From contig JAUPWJ010000007.1 in NCBI GenBank assembly GCA_030916575.1, forward strand, positions 1 to 16,820: a DNA stretch of 16,820 nt, given 5' to 3'. Below, piece after piece: positions 1-7,851 of the stretch; within the stretch, counting starts at the first letter, position 1; each line of letters starts with the position of its first letter. The notes beneath the pieces were generated by a model that saw nothing but the letters and a program-made list of their open reading frames with translations, was not told where the DNA came from and did not search any database. The DNA is from Patescibacteria group bacterium. Its GTDB lineage: Bacteria; Patescibacteriota; Minisyncoccia; Phycocordibacterales; UBA9973. Position numbers and translations under genes: made by a program.

Positions 1-2238
1 ACTGAAGCAGAAAAAAGTAGCAACGAACCCGAGGTTCTAAAGTTAGAAAATGAAATTAGAGACCTTGAAAATATACAAAATCCAAAACAAAAGATAACGG
101 AAGAAAAAATAGAACAAAGTAAAACACCTCCACCAATACCAAAACCAAGAGAAAAAGTAGAGTATCAATCTTTATTCATTTACAATAATTTAAGCCGAAA
201 AGAATATTTTGACTTTAAAAACCTTAAACCAAAAAATGTAAGTCCAGAATATGCGAAAGAATATCAAGAAAAACTATCTATAAAAGAAAACGCTTATCGT
301 GAGTCAAAAAATAAAATAGTTACTGCTCTAGTAATGGAAGGCAGGCAACAAGAAGCACAGGAGTTTTTAATGCATGAAGTTGAAATAAAAAGAAAAAATG
401 ACATAGAAAATGGAGGACTAGGACCAAAAATTAAACAAGGAATTAGTAATGGAATAGAAGCTTGGGATAAATGGGGTGTGGAACATACTGATAAAGAAGG
501 AAATCTCGTAAAAGGAAATGTATTAAAAAGATTAGCAAAGATGGGTGTAAGTATGACATTGATAGGTCTTACTGCTTCTTGGTCCGTAGAGAAATTGGCA
601 AATATTGGGGGTACAGCCACAGCATTAGATGGAGGCACTACATCGTACCTACTTAATAAACTAAAAATAGGATTAGGACTCGGAGCAATAATGGAAACTA
701 TCCCACCAAAACATAAAAAGTGGGTAGGAAAATTAGTTACAATGACTGTTATAGCGGGTGGAGCGACGTTAGCTATAGCTGGAGGAGGTCTTATGGCTGG
801 AATGGCAGTCGGGGCATCTAGTGCTGTGGGTTATGGACTTTCAAAATTAGCTCAAGGAAGATTTTCTGAAAAGAAAATAGACGAGAGAGCTGAGAAAATG
901 AAAACTGATAATACAATTAATGTTGAAAACATAGAGGAAGACTCTGCTGAGTTTGAAAGACAAGCAGAAGAAGCAATCATAAAAGCTGAAAATACAAGAC
1001 TGAAGAGGAAATTAGCTGGGGCTACAGCTGCTTTAGTTGGTAGTGTGGCGACATTGGAATTTTCTGGAATGATTCGAGACCACCAAAATGAATTAGCTGA
1101 AAGTGAAAATATAAAAAATCAAGAAATAAATACCGTAGAAGAGTCAACGGTTGAGAGGTATGTGACGGTGGGAAATGGAGACGGAGTTACTCAAGCATTA
1201 AGTGAATTAAATAAAGGAGGTGCTGTGCCAAGTTGGTTTAGTGCTGAACTTGGACCAAATCCTACACCAAGTGAATTGGCACAATTTGCGAAAGATATTG
1301 ATACTTACCGTCCTGATAGCCCTGAAGATAGTTTGGTCTTGCATAAAGGAGATAGTATAGGATTTAAAAACGATTGTTTAGTACTAGGGCGAGGAGGTGA
1401 AACATTTATTTTAGCAAAACCTGACGGAAGTGGTGGATTTACACAAGGAGATTGGCAAGAACAAATGACCAATGAGAAATTTATGGATACCATAGATACG
1501 ATGCAGGAAAAAGAAGCCCACGAAAACCAATTGGTATCAGACTTAAACAGTCAAACAGAACAAGCTCCATCAACCTCACCGATGATAGACGACAATACAA
1601 TGCCATATGAACCTATCACCACAAAACCAATCGCACCCATGAATGCAAGTGAAAACACTAACACCGATGAAAATAAAATTAACACAAACGACAAAGATAG
1701 TAAAGATGAAACTACAAAAGAAAGTGAAAAAATAGTACAAAAAACTTCTAATAATGGTGATTATAAAGCCAAAGTTGATTACACTGCAAAGGGTTCATAC
1801 TCTCTAGGAGATAGACAGCAAAATATTCCTGTAGATAAACCAGAAAATAACAGTAACAATTATGATGACAAAAATTATGAACCAGGAAAATACGAAGGTC
1901 ACTTATATTACAAACTAAACCCAGGAGAAGTATTGGCTATGCAAAAAATGGAAGCTCATAATATGAGAGAGCTTCTATCTACAGAAGAAAGTATGGATTT
2001 ATGGAACAAAATCAAAGACTCTCATACCACAACAAATGCAGCGACAATAATAGCAATGGATAGGGACTCTATAGGAGACCCAAATATGTTGAAACTTCAT
2101 GACCACTTTGTTGACATAAAAGAAGAAACTGGAGTGAATCCTTTTGATGGTAAAAAATACTTATCACCGCAAGAATTTTTTGACAAAGGACATCAAAATG
2201 CAGCGGATCATCACATCTTACGTAAGATAAAATTATAA
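1..2238 (+). CDS. Partial membrane protein with LysM-like segment, unknown function (5' end outside window)
   Basis: The frame is open from base 1, so the gene begins before the window; the ATG at 334 is only an internal Met. The visible 745 residues start with a charged, helical part and a proline-rich stretch (window residues about 40-50, PPPIPKP). Next come glycine- and alanine-rich hydrophobic segments at about 180-200 and 244-284 and another at about 337-355, probably membrane-spanning. Residues about 384-404 (VERYVTVGNGDGVTQALSEL) resemble the start of a LysM peptidoglycan-binding domain, which would place the following part outside the membrane. A low-complexity linker rich in Asn, Asp, Thr and Lys (about 515-620) precedes a compact C-terminal region of about 110 residues that I do not recognise. 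The membrane topology and the LysM reading are inference. The stop lies 17 bases before the next start. Confidence 0.8.
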   Translation, partial: TEAEKSSNEPEVLKLENEIRDLENIQNPKQKITEEKIEQSKTPPPIPKPREKVEYQSLFIYNNLSRKEYFDFKNLKPKNVSPEYAKEYQEKLSIKENAYRESKNKIVTALVMEGRQQEAQEFLMHEVEIKRKNDIENGGLGPKIKQGISNGIEAWDKWGVEHTDKEGNLVKGNVLKRLAKMGVSMTLIGLTASWSVEKLANIGGTATALDGGTTSYLLNKLKIGLGLGAIMETIPPKHKKWVGKLVTMTVIAGGATLAIAGGGLMAGMAVGASSAVGYGLSKLAQGRFSEKKIDERAEKMKTDNTINVENIEEDSAEFERQAEEAIIKAENTRLKRKLAGATAALVGSVATLEFSGMIRDHQNELAESENIKNQEINTVEESTVERYVTVGNGDGVTQALSELNKGGAVPSWFSAELGPNPTPSELAQFAKDIDTYRPDSPEDSLVLHKGDSIGFKNDCLVLGRGGETFILAKPDGSGGFTQGDWQEQMTNEKFMDTIDTMQEKEAHENQLVSDLNSQTEQAPSTSPMIDDNTMPYEPITTKPIAPMNASENTNTDENKINTNDKDSKDETTKESEKIVQKTSNNGDYKAKVDYTAKGSYSLGDRQQNIPVDKPENNSNNYDDKNYEPGKYEGHLYYKLNPGEVLAMQKMEAHNMRELLSTEESMDLWNKIKDSHTTTNAATIIAMDRDSIGDPNMLKLHDHFVDIKEETGVNPFDGKKYLSPQEFFDKGHQNAADHHILRKIKL

Positions 2239-2243
2239 ATTAA

Positions 2244-2249
2244 TATAAT
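2244..2249 (+). promoter_or_regulatory. -10 box (TATAAT) for the 2256 gene, leaderless spacing
   Basis: A perfect TATAAT in the 17-base gap after the previous stop. Six bases separate its last T from the ATG at 2256, so a start site at the usual distance falls on the A of the ATG. No convincing -35 box is visible. Confidence 0.55.
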
Positions 2250-2255
2250 AAAAAT

Positions 2256-2561
2256 ATGAGCACAATAAAAGAAAACTTAGTGGAAATGTTTGAATTAGAT
2301 AAATTACCTCCCGAGAAAGCACTGGAAATGATAAACAGATTGAGTAAATTAGTCTTTCAAGCTGTATTAGTAAGAACTTTACCTCTTTTAAGTGAGGAAG
2401 ACTTTAACGAATACGAAAGGATTATTGATGCTAATGAAGGAGGAGAAGTACTTTTTAAATTTCTTGGACAAAAAGTCCCAGACTTTGAAAATATGGTAAA
2501 AGAAGAAACAGAAAACTTAAAAAAGGAACTGGCTGGTGAATTTGAATCAGCCCAAATATAA
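2256..2561 (+). CDS. Small acidic cytosolic protein, possibly DUF5663-like
   Basis: A 101-residue protein with no signal peptide or membrane segment, predicted to be nearly all helical and rich in Glu and Lys. It has LPPEKALEMINRL near residues 17-29 and ends in a charged helix (about 80-95). It resembles small CPR proteins annotated as DUF5663; that identification is from memory and weak. Its function is unknown. The start is supported by a -10 box at exact leaderless distance and no Shine-Dalgarno motif is present. The gene is closed by a strong hairpin terminator that overlaps its own stop codon, so it can be a single-gene transcript or the end of the upstream unit. Confidence 0.8.
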   Translation: MSTIKENLVEMFELDKLPPEKALEMINRLSKLVFQAVLVRTLPLLSEEDFNEYERIIDANEGGEVLFKFLGQKVPDFENMVKEETENLKKELAGEFESAQI

Positions 2562-2586
2562 AGTCCCGTAAGGGGCTTTTTGTTTT
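2560..2586 (+). terminator. Rho-independent terminator
   Basis: An 8-bp stem, AAAGTCCC paired with GGGGCTTT (one T-G pair), closes a GTAA loop and runs into TTTTTGTTTT. It overlaps the stop codon of the upstream small gene and ends 17 bases before the helicase ATG. It is the only clear intrinsic terminator I see in the window. Confidence 0.88.
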
Positions 2587-2587
2587 G

Positions 2588-2596
2588 TGTTATATT
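2588..2596 (+). promoter_or_regulatory. Extended -10 promoter (TGT TATATT) for the helicase gene
   Basis: TG, one base, then TATATT at 2591-2596. The predicted start of transcription (2603) is the A of the helicase ATG, again leaderless. It begins directly after the T-tract of the preceding terminator. The extended TG could make up for the lack of a visible -35 box. Confidence 0.55.
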
Positions 2597-2602
2597 GTAT
2601 CT

Positions 2603-4537
2603 ATGGAAGAACATTTACTGGGCTTAAATCCTAAACAAAGAGAAGCGGCCATGCATACTGATGGACCGCTTTTGATTATTGCTGGGGCTGGGGCTGGAAA
2701 GACGAAAACTATCACGCATAGAATAGTAAATCTTATAAAACAAGGCGTCGCCCCTGAAAATATTTTAGCTGTAACTTTTACCAATAAAGCAGCAAAAGAA
2801 ATGCGGGAGAGAATTGTAATTGAAATAGAAAAAAATGCCAAAGGTCAAAATAAAATTCCTTTTGTATCTACTTTTCACTCTTTGGGAGTCTATATAATAA
2901 AAGAAAATGCTCAATTGCTTGGACTTTCGAGACATTTCACAATACTAGATGAGAGCGACGCTATTTCAATAATCAAAGAAACAGTGAAAGAGTTAAATTT
3001 AGACCCGAAACAATACGAACCTAAAAAAATAAAAAATATTATATCTAGAGAGAAGGGTAAATTCGTAGAAGCCGGAGAATTTATGCAAGATTCACAAAGC
3101 TATTTCGGAAAAGTAGTAGCTCAAGTTTGGCCTATATATGAAAGTAAAAAAAAGAAAGAAAATTCATTAGACTTTGATGACCTGTTATTGAAAGCGACAA
3201 AGTTACTTAAAGAAAAAGAAGATATAAGAAAAATGTATCAAGACCGCTGGAAATATATACATATAGATGAATATCAGGATACGAATGAAGTTCAATACAA
3301 AATGGCAAAACTATTAGCAGAAAATCACCAGAACATTTGCGTGGTGGGGGATGCAGACCAAAATATTTACTCTTGGCGTGGTGCGAATTTAAAAAATATT
3401 TTAAGTTTTGAAAAAGATTACAAAGATTCAACTGTGGTATTTCTAGAAGAAAACTATCGCTCAACTCAAAATATCTTAGAAGCAGCCAATGAAATAATTA
3501 AAAAAAATAAATTCCGTCCAGAAAAAAATCTTTTTACTAAAAATGCTACCGGCGAGAAAATATCTCTTTATGAAGCCAATGATGAAGGAGATGAGGCAGA
3601 ATTTGTAGCTGTAAAAATTTTAGAAATTATGGACGGTGAGAGAGATGAGCTTTCTGAAGTCGCTATTTTATATCGTGCAAATTTCCAATCCCGTGTATTA
3701 GAAGAAGCCATGCTACGCTACAATATTCCTTACCAAGTATTAGGGGTAAAGTTCTTTGAACGTAAAGAAATAAAGGATACTTTGGCATATTTACGTGCGG
3801 CATTAAACCCTGAAAATCTCTCTGACATAAAAAGAATTATAAATTTCCCCGCACGAGGAATTGGTAAAGCAACACTCATAAAAATATTTGCGAAAGATTT
3901 TGAAAGTATTCCAATAAAAACAAGAATTAAAATCGATAATTTTTATAAAATATTAGAAGAGATAAGAGAAAAAATAAAAGAAAGCTCTGCAAGTGATGTC
4001 ATAAAATTTGTAATCAAAAAGTCTGGCATTGAACAAGAGCTTCTGGAAGGAGGTGAAGAAGAAAAAGAAAGACTAGAAAACATCAAAGAACTTGCGACAC
4101 TTGCTCTGAAATATAATAACTTAGAGAATGGTTTAGGAGTAGAGAAACTTTTAGAGGATGCGTCGCTCGCTTCAGACCAAGATAGTATTATGTTAAATGA
4201 AGAGAAAAAAGAAAAAGTAAATGCTGTGAAGCTCATGACTGTGCATGCATCAAAAGGTTTGGAATTCAAACATGTATTTATCACAGGACTTGAAGACGGA
4301 CTTTTCCCACATCAAAAAAGAGGAGAATTATCAAATGAAGACGCAGAAGAAGAGCGCAGACTTTTCTATGTCGCGCTCACTCGTGCTAAGGAAAAATTAT
4401 TCTTATCCTTTGCAAATTTTCGCACCATATTCGGCTCAAGACAAATCAATGCACCATCTGAGTTTTTATCAGATATTCCAGCAGACTTATTAGAAAGGGG
4501 TGATGAAAACCCAAATGTTAAAACAATTTATATATAA
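2603..4537 (+). CDS. pcrA/uvrD-like: PcrA/UvrD-type SF1A DNA helicase
   Basis: An ATP-driven 3'-5' DNA helicase of the UvrD/PcrA/Rep family, expected to act in repair and in clearing stalled replication or transcription. All core motifs are present: Q motif (GLNPKQREA, about 7-15), Walker A (AGAGAGKT, 27-34; the common form is AGAGSGKT), TFTNKAAKEM (Ia), DEYQDTN (222-228, Walker B), VVGDADQNIYSWRGA (III), EENYRST (IV), MTVHASKGLEF (545-555, V) and VALTRAK (590-596, VI). At 644 residues it is shorter than typical PcrA/UvrD (about 720-740) and stops soon after motif VI, so the C-terminal Tudor-like, RNA-polymerase-binding extension seems to be missing. A TTG at 2585 would add six residues, but the family N-terminus and the promoter position favour the ATG at 2603. 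No Shine-Dalgarno motif is present. Confidence 0.96.
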   Translation: MEEHLLGLNPKQREAAMHTDGPLLIIAGAGAGKTKTITHRIVNLIKQGVAPENILAVTFTNKAAKEMRERIVIEIEKNAKGQNKIPFVSTFHSLGVYIIKENAQLLGLSRHFTILDESDAISIIKETVKELNLDPKQYEPKKIKNIISREKGKFVEAGEFMQDSQSYFGKVVAQVWPIYESKKKKENSLDFDDLLLKATKLLKEKEDIRKMYQDRWKYIHIDEYQDTNEVQYKMAKLLAENHQNICVVGDADQNIYSWRGANLKNILSFEKDYKDSTVVFLEENYRSTQNILEAANEIIKKNKFRPEKNLFTKNATGEKISLYEANDEGDEAEFVAVKILEIMDGERDELSEVAILYRANFQSRVLEEAMLRYNIPYQVLGVKFFERKEIKDTLAYLRAALNPENLSDIKRIINFPARGIGKATLIKIFAKDFESIPIKTRIKIDNFYKILEEIREKIKESSASDVIKFVIKKSGIEQELLEGGEEEKERLENIKELATLALKYNNLENGLGVEKLLEDASLASDQDSIMLNEEKKEKVNAVKLMTVHASKGLEFKHVFITGLEDGLFPHQKRGELSNEDAEEERRLFYVALTRAKEKLFLSFANFRTIFGSRQINAPSEFLSDIPADLLERGDENPNVKTIYI

Positions 4538-4539
4538 GT

Positions 4540-4545
4540 TATAAT
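4540..4545 (+). promoter_or_regulatory. -10 box (TATAAT) for the 4552 gene, leaderless spacing
   Basis: A perfect TATAAT two bases after the helicase stop codon, again exactly six bases before the ATG at 4552. It supports this ATG over the downstream in-frame Met at residue 27. Confidence 0.55.
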
Positions 4546-4551
4546 AAAACC

Positions 4552-5706
4552 ATGGAAGGATTTAAGATAGAAAACAAAAAGCAAAATAATCTAGAGATAA
4601 AGAAAATAATAGATAAGGCTTCATCTAGGATGGCTTTAGCTTTAAAAATCTTAATAATTTCAGGTATATCTTTACTATCTTCCAATAAAACACTTGCTCA
4701 AAACTCAGAAAATCCAAGCTCAGGTATTGAAAATAAATCTAAACCTAATATAGAATGGCTAGCCAATGTAAGTAATAGTGAAAAAAAAGATCTAGAAAAA
4801 GAAATTCTGTCTGAACATATTTGGTTGGTAGACTATATCAACTCACCAAAATTTACAGAAAGATCAACTAAAGAACAAATGCGAATGGAAGAAATTGGTG
4901 TATATGGTAAAAGTGAAGCTGATTATCAGAATTTTTTAAACAGTCCAGCATTTAATTTGTTTAAAACAAACGAAAAGGGTGACACTATAATGGCGGTCAA
5001 TCATGTTTTAAAAAACATTGAATTCAAAAATTATAATAAGAAGGAAATGTCAGATAAAGATTTTCAAAAAATTATGGATGAAGGAAAATTCTTGGACACG
5101 TTCATGCCGAATCCAGATGTATCAAAAGCTTCACCATCTATAAAAGCAAAGGTAAGGTGGTTGAAAGAATCTAGATTAGAAAGACTAGAAGAAGGTAAGA
5201 TTATTGTTTTAGATTCAATACTAGATAACGAAGGAGAAAAAGCCGCCGGATTTTTTAACGGTGATGATATGAGTATAAAAATTACAAAAGATTTAACAAG
5301 TGACTTCAATGGAGCAACCTTAGTACATGAAGATACACACAAAAGCACTATGATGAATAGTGGTATAAACAGCGTTACTTTTCTACTTTTTAAAAACAGA
5401 GCAGAGGTAACGAATAAAGAAATAAAAGATGATAATTTTATTGAAAACCAACTAAAAAACCCTGCAGAAATTATTGCAAAAATAAATCAACTTCGTTTTT
5501 TACTAAAAAATGAAAATATATATGACGCGTCGCTAGAAGACTTCAATGAGGGTCATTTTATAAAAACACTAAAAAATAAAAAAATTATGAACAACTTTGC
5601 AATCAGGCAACTCTTAGATACATTAACAAAGAGTGATGTAATTTGGTTTATGAATAATGTTGCCGACACCAATATTGCTAGTGTTGATATTGTAAATACA
5701 GCTTAA
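4552..5706 (+). CDS. Exported HExxH putative zinc metallopeptidase
   Basis: A 384-residue protein with a charged N-terminal arm (1-26), a hydrophobic segment (about 27-44) and a possible signal-peptidase site after TLA (about residue 49), so it is probably exported or membrane-anchored. HEDTH at 259-263 fits the HExxH zinc-binding and catalytic motif, in a setting (GATLVHEDTHKS) typical of metallopeptidase helices. A possible third zinc ligand is E306 in NPAEIIAKI, about 43 residues later, as in gluzincin-type enzymes; this is inference. I cannot name a peptidase family and the substrate is unknown. The start with the 26-residue arm is favoured by the -10 box spacing; a start at M27 would give a conventional short signal peptide. 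It is followed by ksgA after 2 bases, so the two are likely co-transcribed. Confidence 0.72.
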   Translation: MEGFKIENKKQNNLEIKKIIDKASSRMALALKILIISGISLLSSNKTLAQNSENPSSGIENKSKPNIEWLANVSNSEKKDLEKEILSEHIWLVDYINSPKFTERSTKEQMRMEEIGVYGKSEADYQNFLNSPAFNLFKTNEKGDTIMAVNHVLKNIEFKNYNKKEMSDKDFQKIMDEGKFLDTFMPNPDVSKASPSIKAKVRWLKESRLERLEEGKIIVLDSILDNEGEKAAGFFNGDDMSIKITKDLTSDFNGATLVHEDTHKSTMMNSGINSVTFLLFKNRAEVTNKEIKDDNFIENQLKNPAEIIAKINQLRFLLKNENIYDASLEDFNEGHFIKTLKNKKIMNNFAIRQLLDTLTKSDVIWFMNNVADTNIASVDIVNTA

Positions 5707-5708
5707 TT

Positions 5709-6509
5709 ATGAAAGCAAAAAAATCTTTAGGGCAAAACTTTTTAAAATCCAGCATGATACTAAATAAGATAGTAGAGGCAGGAGAGGTGGAAAAGGGAGA
5801 CATTGTCCTTGAAATTGGACCTGGGAAGGGTGCCTTGACGGAAAAATTACTAGAAAAAGCCGAGAAAGTCATAGCAATAGAGAAAGATGACGGACTTTTC
5901 TCATTTTTAAGTGAAAAATTCACAAAAGAAATAGACAATAAGCACTTAACCTTAGAAAATAAGGATATTTTAGAGTTTGAGCCTATAAAATATAGCTTAA
6001 ATGACAATAACTACAAAATTATAGCCAATATTCCTTATAATATAACAGGAGCTATACTAAAAAAGTTCTTAACTGAAGAAAATCCACCGAAAACTATGGT
6101 TTTAATGGTTCAACACGAGGTGGCAAAGCGTATTATAGCCAGTAATAACAAGGAAAGTATCCTTTCTATCTCCGTAAAAGCCTATGGTGAACCGAAAATG
6201 GTGACAAAAGTAGGGGCTAGATACTTCACACCAGCCCCAAAAGTTGATTCAGCAGTGATTTTAATCAAAAATATCTCTAAAAAGACCTTCAATGACAACA
6301 AAATCGATGAGAAAAAGTTTTGGGAATTAGTAAAAACAGGTTTTGCTCATAAAAGAAAAATTTTAGCTGGAAATTTGCGTGAATTAAGTCCTAAAATCGA
6401 CTGGAGTAATGAGATAAAAAAAATAAATTTAAATGAAAAAATTAGAGCCGAAGATTTATCACTAGGAAGTTGGATAAACCTTTGTATTAATACACAGAAT
6501 TTGTTTTAA
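5709..6509 (+). CDS. ksgA (rsmA): 16S rRNA dimethyladenosine transferase KsgA/RsmA
   Basis: It uses S-adenosylmethionine to dimethylate two adjacent adenosines in the 3' terminal helix of 16S rRNA (A1518 and A1519 in E. coli numbering), a late step in 30S assembly. At 266 residues it has the normal family length. Visible signatures are the N-terminal KKSLGQNFL (4-12), the SAM-binding EIGPGKG (35-41), the catalytic NIPYNIT (107-113), FTPAPKVDSAV (173-183) and the C-terminal FAHKRK (212-217). The ATG lies 2 bases after the stop of the metallopeptidase gene, with no Shine-Dalgarno motif and no convincing promoter, so it is probably read on the same mRNA by termination-reinitiation. Nothing functional links it to its neighbours. 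Confidence 0.97.
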   Translation: MKAKKSLGQNFLKSSMILNKIVEAGEVEKGDIVLEIGPGKGALTEKLLEKAEKVIAIEKDDGLFSFLSEKFTKEIDNKHLTLENKDILEFEPIKYSLNDNNYKIIANIPYNITGAILKKFLTEENPPKTMVLMVQHEVAKRIIASNNKESILSISVKAYGEPKMVTKVGARYFTPAPKVDSAVILIKNISKKTFNDNKIDEKKFWELVKTGFAHKRKILAGNLRELSPKIDWSNEIKKINLNEKIRAEDLSLGSWINLCINTQNLF

Positions 6510-6522
6510 ATAAAAAAATAAA

Positions 6523-6531
6523 TGATATAAT
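6523..6531 (+). promoter_or_regulatory. Extended -10 promoter (TGA TATAAT) for the envelope gene cluster
   Basis: TG, one base, then a perfect TATAAT at 6526-6531, six bases before the GTG at 6538, so the predicted +1 is the G of the start codon. The 12-base string AAATGATATAAT (6520-6531) recurs at 7828-7839 before another gene of the cluster. It probably drives the start of the envelope operon. Confidence 0.62.
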
Positions 6532-6537
6532 ATAAAC

Positions 6538-6906
6538 GTGCTGAAAAATTTAGCGAAGTTTTTTATTGTATTTTTGATTCTTCTGTTATCAGTAGAAGTT
6601 GTTCATGCTTCATTGTTTAGAAGTTTCGGTGGAAAAATAACAAAAGACACAAGTAAAAGAGAAGAGGCTATAGGAAGAGGATATTCATGTGACCATCCAG
6701 GCAGAACTATTGAAGTAAAATACAGAGGAAATACAAAAATATATTTAATACCAATAGGTGTAGAGTCTAAGACAAGAAAACAGATAAGGGCAGAGAGAAA
6801 TATCTTAGGCCTTCGTAAAGAAAATATAACCAATATAATTTGTCAGAAAAAAGATGAAGCATCTATCACCATTCCAGTTTACGATACAATAATGTATGGA
6901 ACATAA
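6538..6906 (+). CDS. Small exported protein of the envelope cluster, unknown function
   Basis: A 122-residue protein starting with GTG; the promoter at exact leaderless spacing and an immediate signal peptide support this start. The signal peptide has K3, K7 and a hydrophobic core FFIVFLILLLSVEVVHA, with likely cleavage after VVHA (about residue 24). The mature part holds FGGKI near residues 30-34 and two cysteines (about C51 and C101) that could form a disulphide; the centre is basic and the tail is mixed. It resembles small exported proteins that I recall next to VirB6-like genes in Parcubacteria-type genomes (FGGKI followed by a Cys and a short beta-rich domain), but this is memory only. 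The next start follows 8 bases after the stop. Confidence 0.75.
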   Translation: MLKNLAKFFIVFLILLLSVEVVHASLFRSFGGKITKDTSKREEAIGRGYSCDHPGRTIEVKYRGNTKIYLIPIGVESKTRKQIRAERNILGLRKENITNIICQKKDEASITIPVYDTIMYGT

Positions 6907-6914
6907 AATATAAA

Positions 6915-7826
6915 ATGAAGAAAATATATATAAAAAATATTCTACCTAGTAAAAAGTTTGCCATCATAATGAGTCTAGTGACTGGAGTACTTTTAATTAT
7001 TTTTTTAATCTTTTTCTTTTTTTCAGGAAAAGAAAATTTTATTTCTAAAAAAGAAAAAGCAAGAATTGAAAACAGCACAGTTGTAGAATTAATACAAAAT
7101 GATACTGACGGAGACACCATACCAGACTGGGAAGAAGCTCTCTGGGGAACAGATAAAAATAATAAAAATACTTTTGAAATTTCAGACGTTGCTTATATAG
7201 ACAACAAGAAGAAAGAATTAAATCTGGACCAAGAAATAAATTTAAATGAAAATAATTTAACAGAGACTGACAAATTTGCTCAAGAATTTTTTACTGCTTA
7301 CACAGCTCTCAAGGCTTCAGGTGGTGCAGATCAAAATACAATAAATAGTTTTTCAAGTGCCTTGGGTCAAAAAATTGTAAATCCTGCACTGACTGATGTA
7401 TATAAAGAAGGAGATGCAAATGTAGAAATAACTGATACCAAAACCAGCAGAGAGAAATACTATGCAACCCTACAAAATTTATACACGCAATACCAAGACT
7501 CAGGCATAGGTGACGAATTAGACATTGTAAGCAGTGGTTTGATTTCTTATGACGGAGAAGGGAAAGAAAGTACTTACGATGAATTACTACTTATAAGTGA
7601 AGCTTACCAAGGTTTTGCAAAAAAAGTCATGGAAACACCTGTGCCTAAAAGCTTATTGACACATCACTTAAGAATAGCAAACGGAGCTCACAATACAGGA
7701 GTAAGTGTGCTGAGTATGACAAAAATTATTACCGACCCAGTGGTGGGACTTTCTGGACTTTCCCAATACCAAACATATAGCGATGATTTGATAAATGCAG
7801 TCACAGACCTGGAAGAAACATTGTAA
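6915..7826 (+). CDS. Single-pass membrane protein with TSP3-like calcium-binding loop
   Basis: A 303-residue protein. A basic N-terminus is followed by one membrane segment (about 16-37, with IIFLIFFFF) and then an extracytoplasmic domain. At about residues 56-75 sits NDTDGDTIPDWEEALWGTD, a thrombospondin-type-3/EF-hand-like loop of the DxDxDxxxDxxE kind that probably binds calcium. The rest is helical, with many Asn, Lys and Ser, and I do not recognise a fold. The architecture matches membrane-anchored proteins found beside VirB6/TrbL-like genes in CPR genomes (from memory). It follows the previous stop by 8 bases. A TAAAAT at 6904-6909 ends 5 bases before the ATG, so a weak own promoter is possible, but read-through from upstream is more likely. 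Confidence 0.78.
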   Translation: MKKIYIKNILPSKKFAIIMSLVTGVLLIIFLIFFFFSGKENFISKKEKARIENSTVVELIQNDTDGDTIPDWEEALWGTDKNNKNTFEISDVAYIDNKKKELNLDQEINLNENNLTETDKFAQEFFTAYTALKASGGADQNTINSFSSALGQKIVNPALTDVYKEGDANVEITDTKTSREKYYATLQNLYTQYQDSGIGDELDIVSSGLISYDGEGKESTYDELLLISEAYQGFAKKVMETPVPKSLLTHHLRIANGAHNTGVSVLSMTKIITDPVVGLSGLSQYQTYSDDLINAVTDLEETL

Positions 7827-7830
7827 AAAA

Positions 7831-7839
7831 TGATATAAT
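7831..7839 (+). promoter_or_regulatory. Extended -10 promoter (TGA TATAAT) for the 7852 gene, about 6-nt leader
   Basis: The 12-base string AAATGATATAAT ending at 7839 is identical to the one before the 6538 gene. Here the ATG is 12 bases after the box, so the predicted leader is about 6 nucleotides. An in-frame TAA directly before the ATG excludes a start further upstream. Confidence 0.55.
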
Positions 7840-7851
7840 ATTAAAAAATAA

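Noticed and set aside
334..336. ATG as the start of the first gene
   Set aside because: The same frame is open without a stop from base 1 and codes for a plausible charged region, so the gene begins outside the window.
2585..2602. TTG start giving the helicase six extra residues
   Set aside because: It overlaps the terminator T-tract and the -10 box. The family N-terminus and leaderless spacing both point to the ATG at 2603.
5709..6509. ksgA as a functional part of the envelope cluster
   Set aside because: It is a housekeeping rRNA methyltransferase with all normal motifs; a new promoter follows it at 6523, so the neighbourhood looks incidental.
6522..6530. ATG ATA TAA mini-ORF before the 6538 gene
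   Set aside because: It coincides with the extended -10 box and would not be transcribed if +1 is at 6538; it is explained by the promoter.
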